The notes beneath the pieces are model-generated. The model was not told the DNA's origin. It did not search any database and saw only the letters and a list, made by a program, of their open reading frames with translations. Shown here piece after piece: positions 7,187 through 15,115 of a stretch of 25,782 nt of DNA; positions within the stretch are counted from its first letter, which is position 1; each line of letters starts with the position of its first letter. Made by a program: the position numbers and the translations under genes. Origin of the DNA: JBGMEA01 sp964444065 (GTDB taxonomy: Bacteria; Bacillota; Clostridia; Eubacteriales; Anaerofustaceae); NCBI GenBank assembly GCA_964444065.1, contig CAYUFL010000027.1:1-25782 (forward strand). Reading direction: 5' to 3'.

Positions 7187-7609
7187 TTACGATTCTTCAG
7201 AAGGCTCTTCTTCTTGCATTTCGGATCGTTCCTGTGGCAGCGCTGCTTCTTTTTTGTGCAGTCTGCGCGTACGCTGATAGGTTGCGAAAAACAGTACTGC
7301 GGCAACCACGGGCGGCAGTGTAATCAGTATCAGCGTATCCATACTTCCGTAAGTATGGAATACTGCGGTAATCACCCCTGCAAATGCGACGAACACCACG
7401 CCTGCCCATAATGGTCTGTGCCAGGTAACGATCATCAGAATCAACAGGATGACAGAAGGCAGGGAATGAATTGCGAATGCCAATATCTCGTTGGCTGTAA
7501 CCGCGGCATTGTTAAATACGTCAAAGGAAAAAAGCATCAAAAACAGCAGATAGATCAGTCCTATCGTCCGCGGAAGCAAGATCAGTCGGGATACGGTTTT
7601 GTGATTCAT
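7187..7609 (-). CDS. Small membrane protein with four predicted transmembrane segments
   Basis: This 140-residue protein has four hydrophobic stretches: about residues 12-30 (LPRTIGLIYLLFLMLFSF), 42-62 (EILAFAIHSLPSVILLILMIV), 66-85 (PLWAGVVFVAFAGVITAVF) and 92-109 (LILITLPPVVAAVLFFAT). A charged cytoplasmic tail follows, rich in Arg and Lys and then Glu (ending MQEEEPSEES). Similar four-helix proteins of unknown function are common in Bacteria, so no function is assigned. A perfect AGGAGG site lies just before ATG 7609. The flavodoxin gene follows after 19 bases, which suggests co-expression. Confidence 0.8.
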   Translation of the reverse strand: MNHKTVSRLILLPRTIGLIYLLFLMLFSFDVFNNAAVTANEILAFAIHSLPSVILLILMIVTWHRPLWAGVVFVAFAGVITAVFHTYGSMDTLILITLPPVVAAVLFFATYQRTRRLHKKEAALPQERSEMQEEEPSEES

Positions 7610-7629
7610 GGCAGCCTCCTTTTTTTATT

Positions 7630-7638
7630 ATTATACCA
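7630..7638 (-). promoter_or_regulatory. Extended -10 promoter for the membrane protein/flavodoxin pair
   Basis: The minus strand reads TGG TATAAT, an extended -10 box with TATAAT at 7635-7630. No convincing -35 box is seen at 17 bases (TACAAA at best). The start point would fall near 7623, leaving a very short leader in front of the AGGAGG site. Confidence 0.5.
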
Positions 7639-7706
7639 CACTTTCCAATGAATTTGTATGAAAGTTTTTTCGTGCGAAATCATTATTCCGAATCCGCTGC
7701 TTTTCA

Positions 7707-7735
7707 TTGATTTCCATATCTTCATATGGTATAAA
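7707..7735 (+). promoter_or_regulatory. Promoter of the two-gene ABC exporter
   Basis: TTGATT (7707-7712), a 17-base spacer and TATAAA (7730-7735) stand directly before the AAAGGAG site of the ATPase gene, giving a very short leader. Confidence 0.65.
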
Positions 7736-7759
7736 GAATGGAACAAAGGAGAATTGCTT

Positions 7760-8491
7760 ATGACCGAAACAGTAGTTGCAATTGAGCATGTTACGCAGTA
7801 TTACGGTAAGACTGCCGTATTGCGCGATATCGATATGACCGTTGATCAGGGTGAAATACTCGGCTTGCTCGGACCGTCGGGTTCCGGCAAAACGACCTTG
7901 GTAAAAACAATCATCGGCATGAATCTGCCAAAAATCGGACATGTTGCTGTTCGCGGCATTGAAATGCCTTCCCTGCAGGCAGCCAAATCAATCGGATATA
8001 TGGCGCAGTCGGATGCGCTTTACGATGATTTGAACGGGATGGAGAATCTGATGTTCTTCGCCAGACTGTACGGAATGAACCGCAAAGAAGCACGCGAAAG
8101 CGCACAGCGGGTGCTGAAACTGACGGAACTTCATCTGGACGCGAAAAAAGCCGTGAAATATTATTCGGGCGGCATGAAACGCAGGCTCTCGCTGTGCATT
8201 GCGATGATTCATAATCCCGACATCCTCATACTCGACGAACCGACGGTCGGGATCGATCCGCTGCTTCGGAGAATTTTCTGGAAAGAATTCAAACGTTTGG
8301 CGGATATCGGCACCACCATTATTATCACGACGCATGTGATGGACGAAGCAGAGCATTGTGACCGTCTTGCATTTATACGCAATGGGGAAGTGACCGCCGT
8401 GGGACATCCCGACGGACTGAAAATTCTTTCCGGGCAGGATACGATCGAGGGAGCCTTTCTGTATTTCGGCGGAAACGGGGAGGTGATCTGA
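7760..8491 (+). CDS. ABC transporter ATP-binding protein (ABC-2 exporter)
   Basis: This 243-residue ATPase powers a membrane exporter with the permease encoded next to it. Start ATG 7760 has AAAGGAG 8 bases upstream; the frame extends back to 7658 but that part covers the promoter. The Walker A motif GPSGSGKTT is at residues 38-46, the Q-loop lies at MAQSDALY, the signature is YYSGGMKRRLSL, Walker B is ILILDEPTVGIDP, and the switch His lies in TTHVMDEAEHCD. The SGGMKRR signature and EPTVGIDP Walker B are typical of the ABC-A/DrrA-like group of drug and lipid exporters. The stop overlaps the permease start by one base (TGATG). The substrate cannot be told. Confidence 0.93.
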   Translation: MTETVVAIEHVTQYYGKTAVLRDIDMTVDQGEILGLLGPSGSGKTTLVKTIIGMNLPKIGHVAVRGIEMPSLQAAKSIGYMAQSDALYDDLNGMENLMFFARLYGMNRKEARESAQRVLKLTELHLDAKKAVKYYSGGMKRRLSLCIAMIHNPDILILDEPTVGIDPLLRRIFWKEFKRLADIGTTIIITTHVMDEAEHCDRLAFIRNGEVTAVGHPDGLKILSGQDTIEGAFLYFGGNGEVI

Positions 8492-9552
8492 TGCGCACCT
8501 TTATTGTGGCGAACCGCTTAATCAAACAGATTGTCGCCGATAAACGCACCATCGGGCTGTTACTGTTTGCACCGATTTTTGTCATTTATCTGCTCAGTGT
8601 GATTCTCACCGCATCGTCTTCGACACCGCGTATCGATATCATTTCCGCACCCGACGCATTTGTTTCCGATCTGCGTGCGCAGGCTGATGTGATGCTTGTA
8701 ACGGATGAAGCAAGTGCTTTGCTTCGTCTGAAAAACGGCGAGATCGACGCTTATGTGATCTTCGCGAACAGCAGCCCTGTTATTATGGTTGACGGAGCAG
8801 ATCCTTCGGAAACAAAGCTGGTACTCTCGGCAGTGAACAAGGCGCTGACACAAACGATGGCGGATACCTTGTCTGCTCAGAGCATACGGGGCGGCGGTAC
8901 TGCGATAGCGGGAAATCCTGAAGTGAATTATTTATACGGTTCCGAAGAAATGAACGCCTTTGATGCGATGGCGCCGATGATGATGGGGTTTTTCATTTTC
9001 TTTTTCGTGTTTCTGATTGCAGGCATTTCGTTTTTGCGCGAGCGCATCAGCGGCACGCTGGAACGCGTTTTGTCCACGCCGCTGCGGCGCAGTGAAATTG
9101 TCGGCGGTTACTTTTTCGGTTTCGGTTTGTTTGTGACAATACAGACTTTTGTCATTCAGGCGTTCATGCTTTATGTGCTTGATGTGCCGATGGCGGGCAG
9201 TTTCTGGCTGGTGCTGCTCATCAACCTCATTTTGGCGGGCGGATCGCTTACGCTCGGCACACTGCTTTCGGCATTTGCGAGAAATGAATTCCAGCTGATT
9301 CAGTTTATCCCCATCGTGATTGTTCCTCAGATATTATTCAGCGGTATTTTCAATCTGGCGGAAGCGCCCGGGTGGGTGGTCGTACTCTCCAAGATTTTCC
9401 CCATGACTTACGGCGCGGATGCGCTGCGCAATGTGATGATCCGCGGATACGGTTTTGCGGATGTTTCCTCGGACATTCTCATTTTGTTCGGATATATGGT
9501 TGTCTTTCTTGTGCTGAATATACTGGCGCTGAAAAAGTACAGAAGAATATAA
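8491..9552 (+). CDS. ABC-2 type transporter permease
   Basis: This 353-residue membrane protein has one N-terminal transmembrane helix (about residues 22-41), a large extracytoplasmic domain (about 45-165), and five hydrophobic segments in the C-terminal half (around MMMGFFIFFFVFLIAGISF, FGLFVTIQTFVIQAFML, FWLVLLINLILAGGSLTLG, FIPIVIVPQILFSGIF and DILILFGYMVVFLVLNIL). The loop FLRERISGTLERVLSTPLRRSEIVGGY is the hallmark ABC-2 cytoplasmic segment. It pairs with the ATPase encoded immediately upstream and overlaps it by one base. The family exports drugs, polysaccharides or lipids; the substrate here is unknown. It ends 41 bases before a terminator. Confidence 0.92.
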   Translation: MRTFIVANRLIKQIVADKRTIGLLLFAPIFVIYLLSVILTASSSTPRIDIISAPDAFVSDLRAQADVMLVTDEASALLRLKNGEIDAYVIFANSSPVIMVDGADPSETKLVLSAVNKALTQTMADTLSAQSIRGGGTAIAGNPEVNYLYGSEEMNAFDAMAPMMMGFFIFFFVFLIAGISFLRERISGTLERVLSTPLRRSEIVGGYFFGFGLFVTIQTFVIQAFMLYVLDVPMAGSFWLVLLINLILAGGSLTLGTLLSAFARNEFQLIQFIPIVIVPQILFSGIFNLAEAPGWVVVLSKIFPMTYGADALRNVMIRGYGFADVSSDILILFGYMVVFLVLNILALKKYRRI

Positions 9553-9593
9553 TATGTCGTGGACTCAACAGAGAACGAAGAAGCGAAATACAT

Positions 9594-9634
9594 TGAGAAT
9601 CCGTCTTTTTTAACGGATTCTCATTTATTTTTCC
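9594..9634 (+). terminator. Intrinsic terminator of the two-gene ABC exporter
   Basis: A perfect 11-bp stem (9594-9604 with 9613-9623, 8-base loop) is followed by TTTATTTTT. It lies between the convergent ABC operons. On the minus strand the T-tract is poor, so it mainly serves the plus-strand operon. Confidence 0.85.
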
Positions 9635-9642
9635 AAATGAAT

Positions 9643-10341
9643 TTATCGTTTTCTCGATGTGTAAAGGGCTGCGATCCCTACCCAAAGAAGGTTGACAGCC
9701 GTACCGATCAGCGCCGATAAAAACGTTGGGTGTATCAATATTTTTGCACTCCAATAAAACGGAAACAGCGCACAAATGAAACTGACTGCAGGGATCTCCA
9801 TGAGATCGCCGCCTGCTGTCAGAATAAAAATATTCAGTGATTTTGCGAGCGTCAGCCCCTTGACTTTGTCATCTGCCAAAGAGAATAAAAACAACGCAAT
9901 GACGATGCTTTGCAATCCTGCGAGGAAAGCGATCAGCAGTAAAGGGAAAAACGAAGCACTGTAAATATGCAGCGTATAATGGAATATCATAGTGTAAAAA
10001 ATACTGAGATAAAACGGCATCATCAGACGGTTGGTGATGTATCCCGCATAACCGATCGGCGTAATCGACATCAAGTCATAAATACCGCCGTCGCGTTCAT
10101 CGATCATCATAAATGCACTCACCGCACCGAGCATCCCGGGAGACAGCAACAGACAAAGGACTTCCACATAAGCGAAATAAGGATCAAGGACAAACCCGGT
10201 ATGCTTTACGAGCAGAGGCAGCCCGAACGAAAGCAATGCTTTGATCGCAAAGAGCGCAAAAAACGGTACTGCCATGAACAGGATCAGGATCGGTTCTCTT
10301 ACGATTTTTTTCATGTCGGATACAAACGCAGTTTTATTCAT
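9643..10341 (-). CDS. ABC exporter permease, second subunit (fluoroquinolone-export type)
   Basis: This 232-residue membrane protein is the last gene of the TetR-linked exporter. ATG 10341 is chosen because AGGAGG lies 7 bases before it; the longer frame adds ten residues inside the previous gene. About six hydrophobic segments are visible (for example PILILFMAVPFFALFAI, YVEVLCLLLSPGMLGAVSAFM, MMPFYLSIFYTMIFHYTL, FFPLLLIAFLAGLQSIVIALFLF). The loop MMIDERDGGIYDLMSITPI between segments resembles the ABC-2 coupling region. It pairs with the neighbouring permease, so the complex is likely a heterodimer plus ATPase. The gene overlaps its neighbour by 8 bases. Confidence 0.82.
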   Translation of the reverse strand: MNKTAFVSDMKKIVREPILILFMAVPFFALFAIKALLSFGLPLLVKHTGFVLDPYFAYVEVLCLLLSPGMLGAVSAFMMIDERDGGIYDLMSITPIGYAGYITNRLMMPFYLSIFYTMIFHYTLHIYSASFFPLLLIAFLAGLQSIVIALFLFSLADDKVKGLTLAKSLNIFILTAGGDLMEIPAVSFICALFPFYWSAKILIHPTFLSALIGTAVNLLWVGIAALYTSRKR

Positions 10342-11035
10342 TGCCGCCTCCTGCAAGAATCTTTTTGTCATACGTCTTCAAAGCTGCCGCAAAAAAAATC
10401 GCGATCCATATGCAAAGGATAACAATGTCTGTCATCATCGCCCCAAAATCCTGTTTGATAAATGCACCGATGAGCAGTTCGATACCTGCTACACTTGGAA
10501 AGATACGAAACAGCCATGACAGAGGAAAACCGATCAGCGAAAAACAGGGCAGGATCATAACCAGCATCACCGGGATTGCGCGCATAAAATAACTGTTGAT
10601 ACTTTTTGCGCCGCCTGCCGTGATAAATCCAAACAGCGTATACAAAAAAGAATTCAGCAGTACGCTTATGATGACTGCAAACCAGCGGATACCGATGCCT
10701 GCGGATGCGGCAATTATGACAGATGAGATCAGTCCGACGGTGCCGAGCGAAATTGCTTTTGACAGCAGATATTCCTTTGGGTCAAGCGGGGTCACGGCAA
10801 GGCAGTCGATGATGCCCTGTTGTTTTTCGAGCATGACGATGCTGCCGATAAAAAAGAAACCGATGACCGCAGGATCAGAATAGATTGTGACAGGAACAGC
10901 GTAAGATTTGAGGATGCCTTGCGGAATATAATGCAGAATCAAAAGATACATTGCCGTCAGAGCCGCATAAACGAAATAGAAGCCCTGTTTGTATTGAAAT
11001 TTAACATCGCTTTTCAGCGCAGCAAGCAGTCTCAT
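10334..11035 (-). CDS. ABC exporter permease, first subunit (fluoroquinolone-export type)
   Basis: This 233-residue protein has about six transmembrane segments and the cytoplasmic motif VMLEKQQGIIDCLAVTPLDPKEYLLSK, typical of ABC-2 permeases. In overall shape and gene order (ATPase, then two permeases of about 230 residues) the set resembles the mycobacterial Rv2688c-Rv2687c-Rv2686c fluoroquinolone exporter family; whether this one exports drugs is not shown. Its ATG overlaps the ATPase stop as ATGA. Confidence 0.85.
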   Translation of the reverse strand: MRLLAALKSDVKFQYKQGFYFVYAALTAMYLLILHYIPQGILKSYAVPVTIYSDPAVIGFFFIGSIVMLEKQQGIIDCLAVTPLDPKEYLLSKAISLGTVGLISSVIIAASAGIGIRWFAVIISVLLNSFLYTLFGFITAGGAKSINSYFMRAIPVMLVMILPCFSLIGFPLSWLFRIFPSVAGIELLIGAFIKQDFGAMMTDIVILCIWIAIFFAAALKTYDKKILAGGGNE

Positions 11036-11886
11036 AACAGCGACCTTCCCGTTACTTTTATGAAAATGTCCTCTAAACTTGCGTCCTGGCTGTGGATGGT
11101 CAGAATTTCTTTTGTTTTTAAAATCTCGAAAAATCCCGCTTGCTGCGCAAGATCGTCAAGCGAGAATTCTTCGCTTATCGACTGAGCGTTTTGCAGGTAT
11201 TCCACTTTGACGAGACGCTTTCCGAATTGTACTTTTAAGTTTGCGGGTGAATCGCATAATGAAATTCGACCTTCACACAAAAATGCCACGCGGTCGCATA
11301 ACTGTTCGGCAACACTCATATTGTGCGTTGTGAGAAAAATCGTTTTCCCTTCGTTTTTTAGCTGCAAAATAATATCTTTGATGATCTTTGCGTTGCCGGG
11401 GTCAAGTCCTGAAGTCGGTTCGTCAAAAAATAACAGATCAGGATTATGCATGATGCTTCGCACGAAATTGAGCCGCATTTTCATGCCTTTGGAAAAGTTT
11501 TCGACCTTCTTGCTGCGATCCGGCAATAATCCGACTTGATCGAGAAACGCGTCGATATCATGCGAAGCATTCCGATAATAAGATGAAATCAGCGCCAGAT
11601 TTTCCGCTGCTGTAAGTTTCAGATACAAATTCGGGAAATCAAAAGCCACGCCGATCTTCTCGAAATATTCTCTGCCGAAAGAACGCCGCTCTTGATCGAA
11701 TACTGCGACGCTGCCTTGATACCCGCGCAAAAGTCCGATGACAATGCGCTGTGTCGTTGTTTTTCCGGAGCCGCTCGGCCCCAGAAATCCGAAGATTTCT
11801 CCGGGTTGAATCTCAAAACTGATCCCTTTGAGTGCAGGGTTTTTTGCCCCTGCATACGTGTATTCCAAATTGTTGACGCAAAGCAT
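11032..11886 (-). CDS. ABC exporter ATP-binding protein (TetR-linked)
   Basis: This 284-residue ATPase drives the two permeases encoded downstream. A strong AAGGAGG site lies 8 bases before ATG 11886. Motifs: Walker A GPSGSGKTT near residues 40-48, signature NFSKGMKMRL (SKGMK instead of SGGQ, common in this exporter group), Walker B LLFFDEPTSGLDP, and the switch His in TTHNMSVAEQLCD. About 70 residues at the C-terminus form the accessory domain seen in drug-exporter ATPases, ending SLEDIFIKVTGR. It lies 87 bases after tetR, with a candidate operator in the gap. Confidence 0.93.
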   Translation of the reverse strand: MLCVNNLEYTYAGAKNPALKGISFEIQPGEIFGFLGPSGSGKTTTQRIVIGLLRGYQGSVAVFDQERRSFGREYFEKIGVAFDFPNLYLKLTAAENLALISSYYRNASHDIDAFLDQVGLLPDRSKKVENFSKGMKMRLNFVRSIMHNPDLLFFDEPTSGLDPGNAKIIKDIILQLKNEGKTIFLTTHNMSVAEQLCDRVAFLCEGRISLCDSPANLKVQFGKRLVKVEYLQNAQSISEEFSLDDLAQQAGFFEILKTKEILTIHSQDASLEDIFIKVTGRSLL

Positions 11887-11933
11887 GGTGATCCTCCTTG
11901 TATGCCGTGATGGAAAAAAAGTTGTTTTATCTA

Positions 11934-11962
11934 CTATTAATGATCAATTGATCGCTTTTAAA
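11934..11962 (-). promoter_or_regulatory. Candidate promoter with internal palindromic operator before the TetR-linked ABC genes
   Basis: On the minus strand TTTAAA (11962-11957), 17 bases and TAATAG (11939-11934) form a weak promoter. The spacer contains the perfect 12-bp palindrome GATCAATTGATC (11942-11953). A repressor bound there would block polymerase; the adjacent TetR protein is the natural candidate. This is inference from layout. Confidence 0.45.
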
Positions 11963-11973
11963 GGAAAAAATAA

Positions 11974-12567
11974 CTACAGATACTGCAAAAAAGCGGCGAT
12001 ATAGAACAAGAGAATATCGCAGATCAGTTGTTTCATGTATGCACCTTCTTCATTCGTCTCGATGATATAAAGGATGCCGCTGAGCACTTGCTGAGCGATT
12101 ACACGCCCGAAGCCTTCGGTAAGCGAAAGCTGATATTCTTTGATATGCGCATCGAAATGAGATTGAAGAATTGCCAAAAATTCCTCTTTCGCATGTTCAT
12201 ATTTTGTACCGCCGCTTTTATCGAGCAATAATAGAAACCGCTTCGTAAAAACCGGCATCAGCTGATCAATAAAATTGTCAAGAACAGATCGCAGGAAAGG
12301 TAAATCTTTTATTTGCGTGAGCTCCGCATTCACTTCGATATCCTGATGATGCTCCATGAAATAGAGGAAAGAAGCGTATTCATTGCTGACGAGCGCATCA
12401 AAAATAGCCTCTTTGTTTTCAAAATAATGATAGAGGTTGCCGATGGTAGTACCCGATGTTTTTGCGATATTTCGCAGAGAGGCATTCATAAATCCTTTTT
12501 GCAAAAATTCACTCAAAGCATTTTCGAGTATGATGTCATTGAGTTCGGTTTTTTTAAATTGTGCCAT
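11974..12567 (-). CDS. TetR/AcrR family transcriptional regulator
   Basis: This 197-residue regulator has an N-terminal TetR helix-turn-helix at about residues 10-55 (ASLRNIAKTSGTTIGNLYHYF, with the typical LYHYFENKEAIFDAL end). The C-terminal part is helical, as expected for the ligand-binding and dimer domain, and is not specific. An AGGTGA site precedes ATG 12567. It lies upstream of and in the same direction as a three-gene ABC exporter, so it likely represses that exporter until a substrate binds. An inverted repeat covers the -10 region of its own promoter, consistent with autoregulation. Confidence 0.9.
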   Translation of the reverse strand: MAQFKKTELNDIILENALSEFLQKGFMNASLRNIAKTSGTTIGNLYHYFENKEAIFDALVSNEYASFLYFMEHHQDIEVNAELTQIKDLPFLRSVLDNFIDQLMPVFTKRFLLLLDKSGGTKYEHAKEEFLAILQSHFDAHIKEYQLSLTEGFGRVIAQQVLSGILYIIETNEEGAYMKQLICDILLFYIAAFLQYL

Positions 12568-12616
12568 TAATAATCACCTGCTCATTATTATAGTATAAAA
12601 CACTTTGCTTTGTCAA
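12568..12616 (-). promoter_or_regulatory. tetR promoter with overlapping inverted repeat
   Basis: On the minus strand TTGACA (12616-12611), an 18-base spacer and TATAAT (12592-12587) form a near-consensus promoter. An inverted repeat TAATAAT / ATTATTA (12568-12574 and 12584-12590, 9-base gap) overlaps the -10 box and reaches the start codon, so it is a possible autoregulatory operator. It differs from the palindrome before the ABC genes. Confidence 0.65.
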
Positions 12617-12626
12617 TGGGGTTATT

Positions 12627-13151
12627 TTAACGTTCAATCAAATCTTTGCTCATCACAAAATCAGTCTGACAGTCGTCCCCCATATAAAACGCATGTTCTC
12701 CGATTTTCACAAACCCGTTTTTTCTGTAAAACGCCAGCGCCCGTTCGTTTTTCTCCCAGACACCCAGCCAGATATATTTTTTGTTGTATCCGTTTGCGAT
12801 TTCGACTGCTTTGTTCATCAGTGCCTGCCCGATGCCTTTGCCCTGAAATTCCTTCGCCGCATAAATGCGTTCCAGCTCCAACGACGCAGGATCATTCAAA
12901 TCCGTCTGCGACGGTGTGCGGTTTACTTTCAGATATCCGGCAAGCGTCCCGTCGGCATATAAAAACAGAAACATACTGTCGGGATTGCACAGTTCTTTTG
13001 TCAGTTTTTCGGGTGCAAACGCTTCGTCGAGATACGCCTGCATCACATGTTCGGAATTGCCGTTCATAAATGTGTCGTAATAAGTTTTGATCGAGAATTC
13101 CCGTAAGGTGTGCAGGTCTTCTTTTGTCAGTTTGCGAAAGGTCAGTTTCAT
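12627..13151 (-). CDS. GNAT family N-acetyltransferase
   Basis: This 174-residue protein transfers an acetyl group from acetyl-CoA to an amine; the acceptor is unknown. ATG 13151 (MKLTFRKLTKEDLHTLREFS) is chosen because it overlaps the upstream flavoprotein stop as ATGA and has GGAGA in front; the frame running back to 13499 is inside that gene. Motif A of the fold is clear at LERIYAAKEFQGKGIGQALMNKA (acetyl-CoA loop QGKGIG), then IWLGVWEKNERALAFYRKNGF (motif B), ending with a strand (FVMSKDL). It is the last gene of the PadR-linked operon, and no terminator separates it from the tetR promoter. Confidence 0.9.
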   Translation of the reverse strand: MKLTFRKLTKEDLHTLREFSIKTYYDTFMNGNSEHVMQAYLDEAFAPEKLTKELCNPDSMFLFLYADGTLAGYLKVNRTPSQTDLNDPASLELERIYAAKEFQGKGIGQALMNKAVEIANGYNKKYIWLGVWEKNERALAFYRKNGFVKIGEHAFYMGDDCQTDFVMSKDLIER

Positions 13152-15013
13152 GCTTGTTCTCCGTCCGATGATTTCAGCAGGGTAATGATTTGTGTAATCG
13201 CAACGGCTTGTCCGTAGGTGTTGCAAATACATCGCTGTTCCGCAAGACGAACTTCTTCGTCCGATACCGGGAAAGCATTCCATACGTGTTTGGCTCCTGC
13301 GATATTTCCCACCGTCAGTCTGCGGTTGATTCCTCTGATATCCGCCGTGCATTTTTGCATGCAGGGTGGGTGTTCGCAATATTCGCAGCGGGAGGATAAA
13401 CGCATCATTGTCTGTTTTGCATCCGATCCTTCTCGCTCGATTACGGTGCCCGGCGGATGCTCCTTCACGTAATCTTTCATTCCTTGCCGATATTCGCAAA
13501 TCGGGAGACGCTTATCTTTGAGCAGTGCATTGGCTGCGCTGATTCCCGTGACCGTCACGGTCGGGGTTCCCGTTCCCATTACAGTGGATTCTCCGCAGCA
13601 GTACAATCCGTCGATCTCTGTTCGGGTGTGCAGCCGTTTGAACATATGCTGTCCCATCGACTGAAGCGGACCCGCCACCGCTCCGCCGTTCTTTTTTGTG
13701 TATCGTTCGATGCTCAGCGGTGTTGCGACTTCACTCTGAACAACCGCATCGCAAAATCCGGGGAAGCGTTCTTCCATCACGTTCAGCAGTCGGATTCTCT
13801 CCTCTTCTTTCATTTTTTGATAAGTGTCATTCTTTGCGTAATCTTCAGAATAGGGGAGCCATTGCTTCAGTGTCGGACCGATTGCCGCAACGGTATGATA
13901 TGCCGTATCACAAAGAGACGGGTCATCGACGGACAAAATATAGGTGGTCACCTCGTCGTCATTCAGCGTTGTTTCGCTCTTTGTGAACAGGGTGATCGGG
14001 GAAGTCCCTGCAGGGATTGCCTCTTTTTTTACTGTTGCATACAGCACCACACTCGGATAAGTCGGTTTGAATGCGGCTGCCCAAGCCCGTTTTTTTTCGG
14101 TTGTGCTCGCCTTGTCCAGATAGTTTGCATAAAGATTCCACACCGTGCCCGAATAGATGACGGCATCCGCATCGATGCGGCGACCATCCTCCGTTACCGC
14201 ACCGCAGGCTTTTCCGTTTTCAATGAGTATTTCGCGGATCGGGGAATCATACATCATTTCGCCGTCGTGCTCCTCGATGGCCTTCTCCAACAGTCCCGGG
14301 ATGAATATGGTGGAGCCTGCCGGATAATAACTTCCCCCTGTATGATTATCGACAAACATAATGGCAGAGAGCACTGCGGGTGTTTCTTTAACGTTCGTAT
14401 AGCAGTAAGTCGAAGTCAGTTTATTGAAATAATTCAGAATTCCTTCGGTTTTAAAATATCGTTTCAGCAAGCGTTCGGTGCTTGTGTTCAGATAAGTAAG
14501 AAATCGCATGTAGGAGATCGGGTGTTTTACCAGTTGTCGGAGTGCCTTTTTCGGGTCGGTTTCGTCCGCCGTCGTATAATTCGGGCTTGCGGCAATTACA
14601 TCATCGTAGATTCTTTGGATGCGTGCATAAAAGCGTTTGAGGTTTTCTTTCTCTTCCGGGAATACCTGAGCAAGCTGCGCGATATAACGCTCAATGTCAT
14701 TATAAAATATAATTCGCTGTCCGCGGAAATAGACGCTGTACAGCGCTTCGTGCCGGATGACATTGATCGGCTCTTCCAAATAATTATATAAAAAACGATG
14801 CGAATTAAACCCCTTTTCGCCGAATCCGTACAGCATAGCGGAACCCTGGTCGAAAATCACACCGTTTCGTTTGAACGTGCCGCATGAACCGCCCGGTTTG
14901 AACGTCTGTTCAGCGACTGCAACCTTCAGTCCGCTTTTTGCCAAGATTGCAGCTGCGGTGAGCCCCGCGAGACCTGCACCCACGATAAGCGCATCGTACT
15001 TCATATCTTTCAT
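13148..15013 (-). CDS. Phytoene-desaturase-like FAD oxidoreductase with C-terminal Fe-S domain
   Basis: This 621-residue flavoprotein begins with an FAD-binding Rossmann motif (IVGAGLAGLTAAAILAKSG, about residues 10-28; then AEQTFKPGGSCGTF) and has the CrtI / all-trans-retinol saturase layout, ending the FAD domain with GLYCCGESTVMGTGTPTV. About 80 extra C-terminal residues hold a cysteine cluster C543-x2-C546-x4-C551-x3-C555 (CEYCEHPPCMQKC), followed by ADIRG and Cys595/Cys597. This resembles the Fe-S domain that begins glutamate synthase small subunit and dihydropyrimidine dehydrogenase. It likely receives electrons through that cluster. ATG 15013 has AGAGGT 6 bases upstream; a frame from 15043 adds ten residues. 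Upstream is a membrane ferredoxin gene. It may reduce or desaturate an isoprenoid-like or other unsaturated substrate, but this is inference. Confidence 0.85.
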   Translation of the reverse strand: MKDMKYDALIVGAGLAGLTAAAILAKSGLKVAVAEQTFKPGGSCGTFKRNGVIFDQGSAMLYGFGEKGFNSHRFLYNYLEEPINVIRHEALYSVYFRGQRIIFYNDIERYIAQLAQVFPEEKENLKRFYARIQRIYDDVIAASPNYTTADETDPKKALRQLVKHPISYMRFLTYLNTSTERLLKRYFKTEGILNYFNKLTSTYCYTNVKETPAVLSAIMFVDNHTGGSYYPAGSTIFIPGLLEKAIEEHDGEMMYDSPIREILIENGKACGAVTEDGRRIDADAVIYSGTVWNLYANYLDKASTTEKKRAWAAAFKPTYPSVVLYATVKKEAIPAGTSPITLFTKSETTLNDDEVTTYILSVDDPSLCDTAYHTVAAIGPTLKQWLPYSEDYAKNDTYQKMKEEERIRLLNVMEERFPGFCDAVVQSEVATPLSIERYTKKNGGAVAGPLQSMGQHMFKRLHTRTEIDGLYCCGESTVMGTGTPTVTVTGISAANALLKDKRLPICEYRQGMKDYVKEHPPGTVIEREGSDAKQTMMRLSSRCEYCEHPPCMQKCTADIRGINRRLTVGNIAGAKHVWNAFPVSDEEVRLAEQRCICNTYGQAVAITQIITLLKSSDGEQA

Positions 15014-15059
15014 ATCGCACCTCTTTCTATTTTCGGATCGCATCCAATTGGTATCCTAA

Positions 15060-15101
15060 AAAATCTCCCTGCCATCATTTTACATGAAGCGGGGAGATTT
15101 T
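15060..15101 (-). terminator. Terminator-like hairpin inside the PadR-linked operon
   Basis: A 10-bp perfect stem (AAAATCTCCC at 15101-15092 with its partner at 15069-15060 on the minus strand) encloses a 22-base loop and runs into a TTTTTT stretch and TTAGG. It lies between the membrane ferredoxin gene and the flavoprotein gene. It could be a partial terminator or an mRNA-processing hairpin. The long loop makes strong termination doubtful. Confidence 0.5.
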
Positions 15102-15115
15102 CAAACCGTTTTGTT

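Noticed and set aside
12627..13499. 290-residue form of the acetyltransferase
   Set aside because: The first 116 residues are an out-of-frame reading of the flavoprotein gene; ATG 13151 fits the fold and overlaps the upstream stop.
13457..14791. 444-residue plus-strand open frame opposite the flavoprotein gene
   Set aside because: It lies wholly antisense to a clearly conserved gene, has no ribosome binding site and no recognisable domain; long antisense frames are common opposite genes of this codon use.
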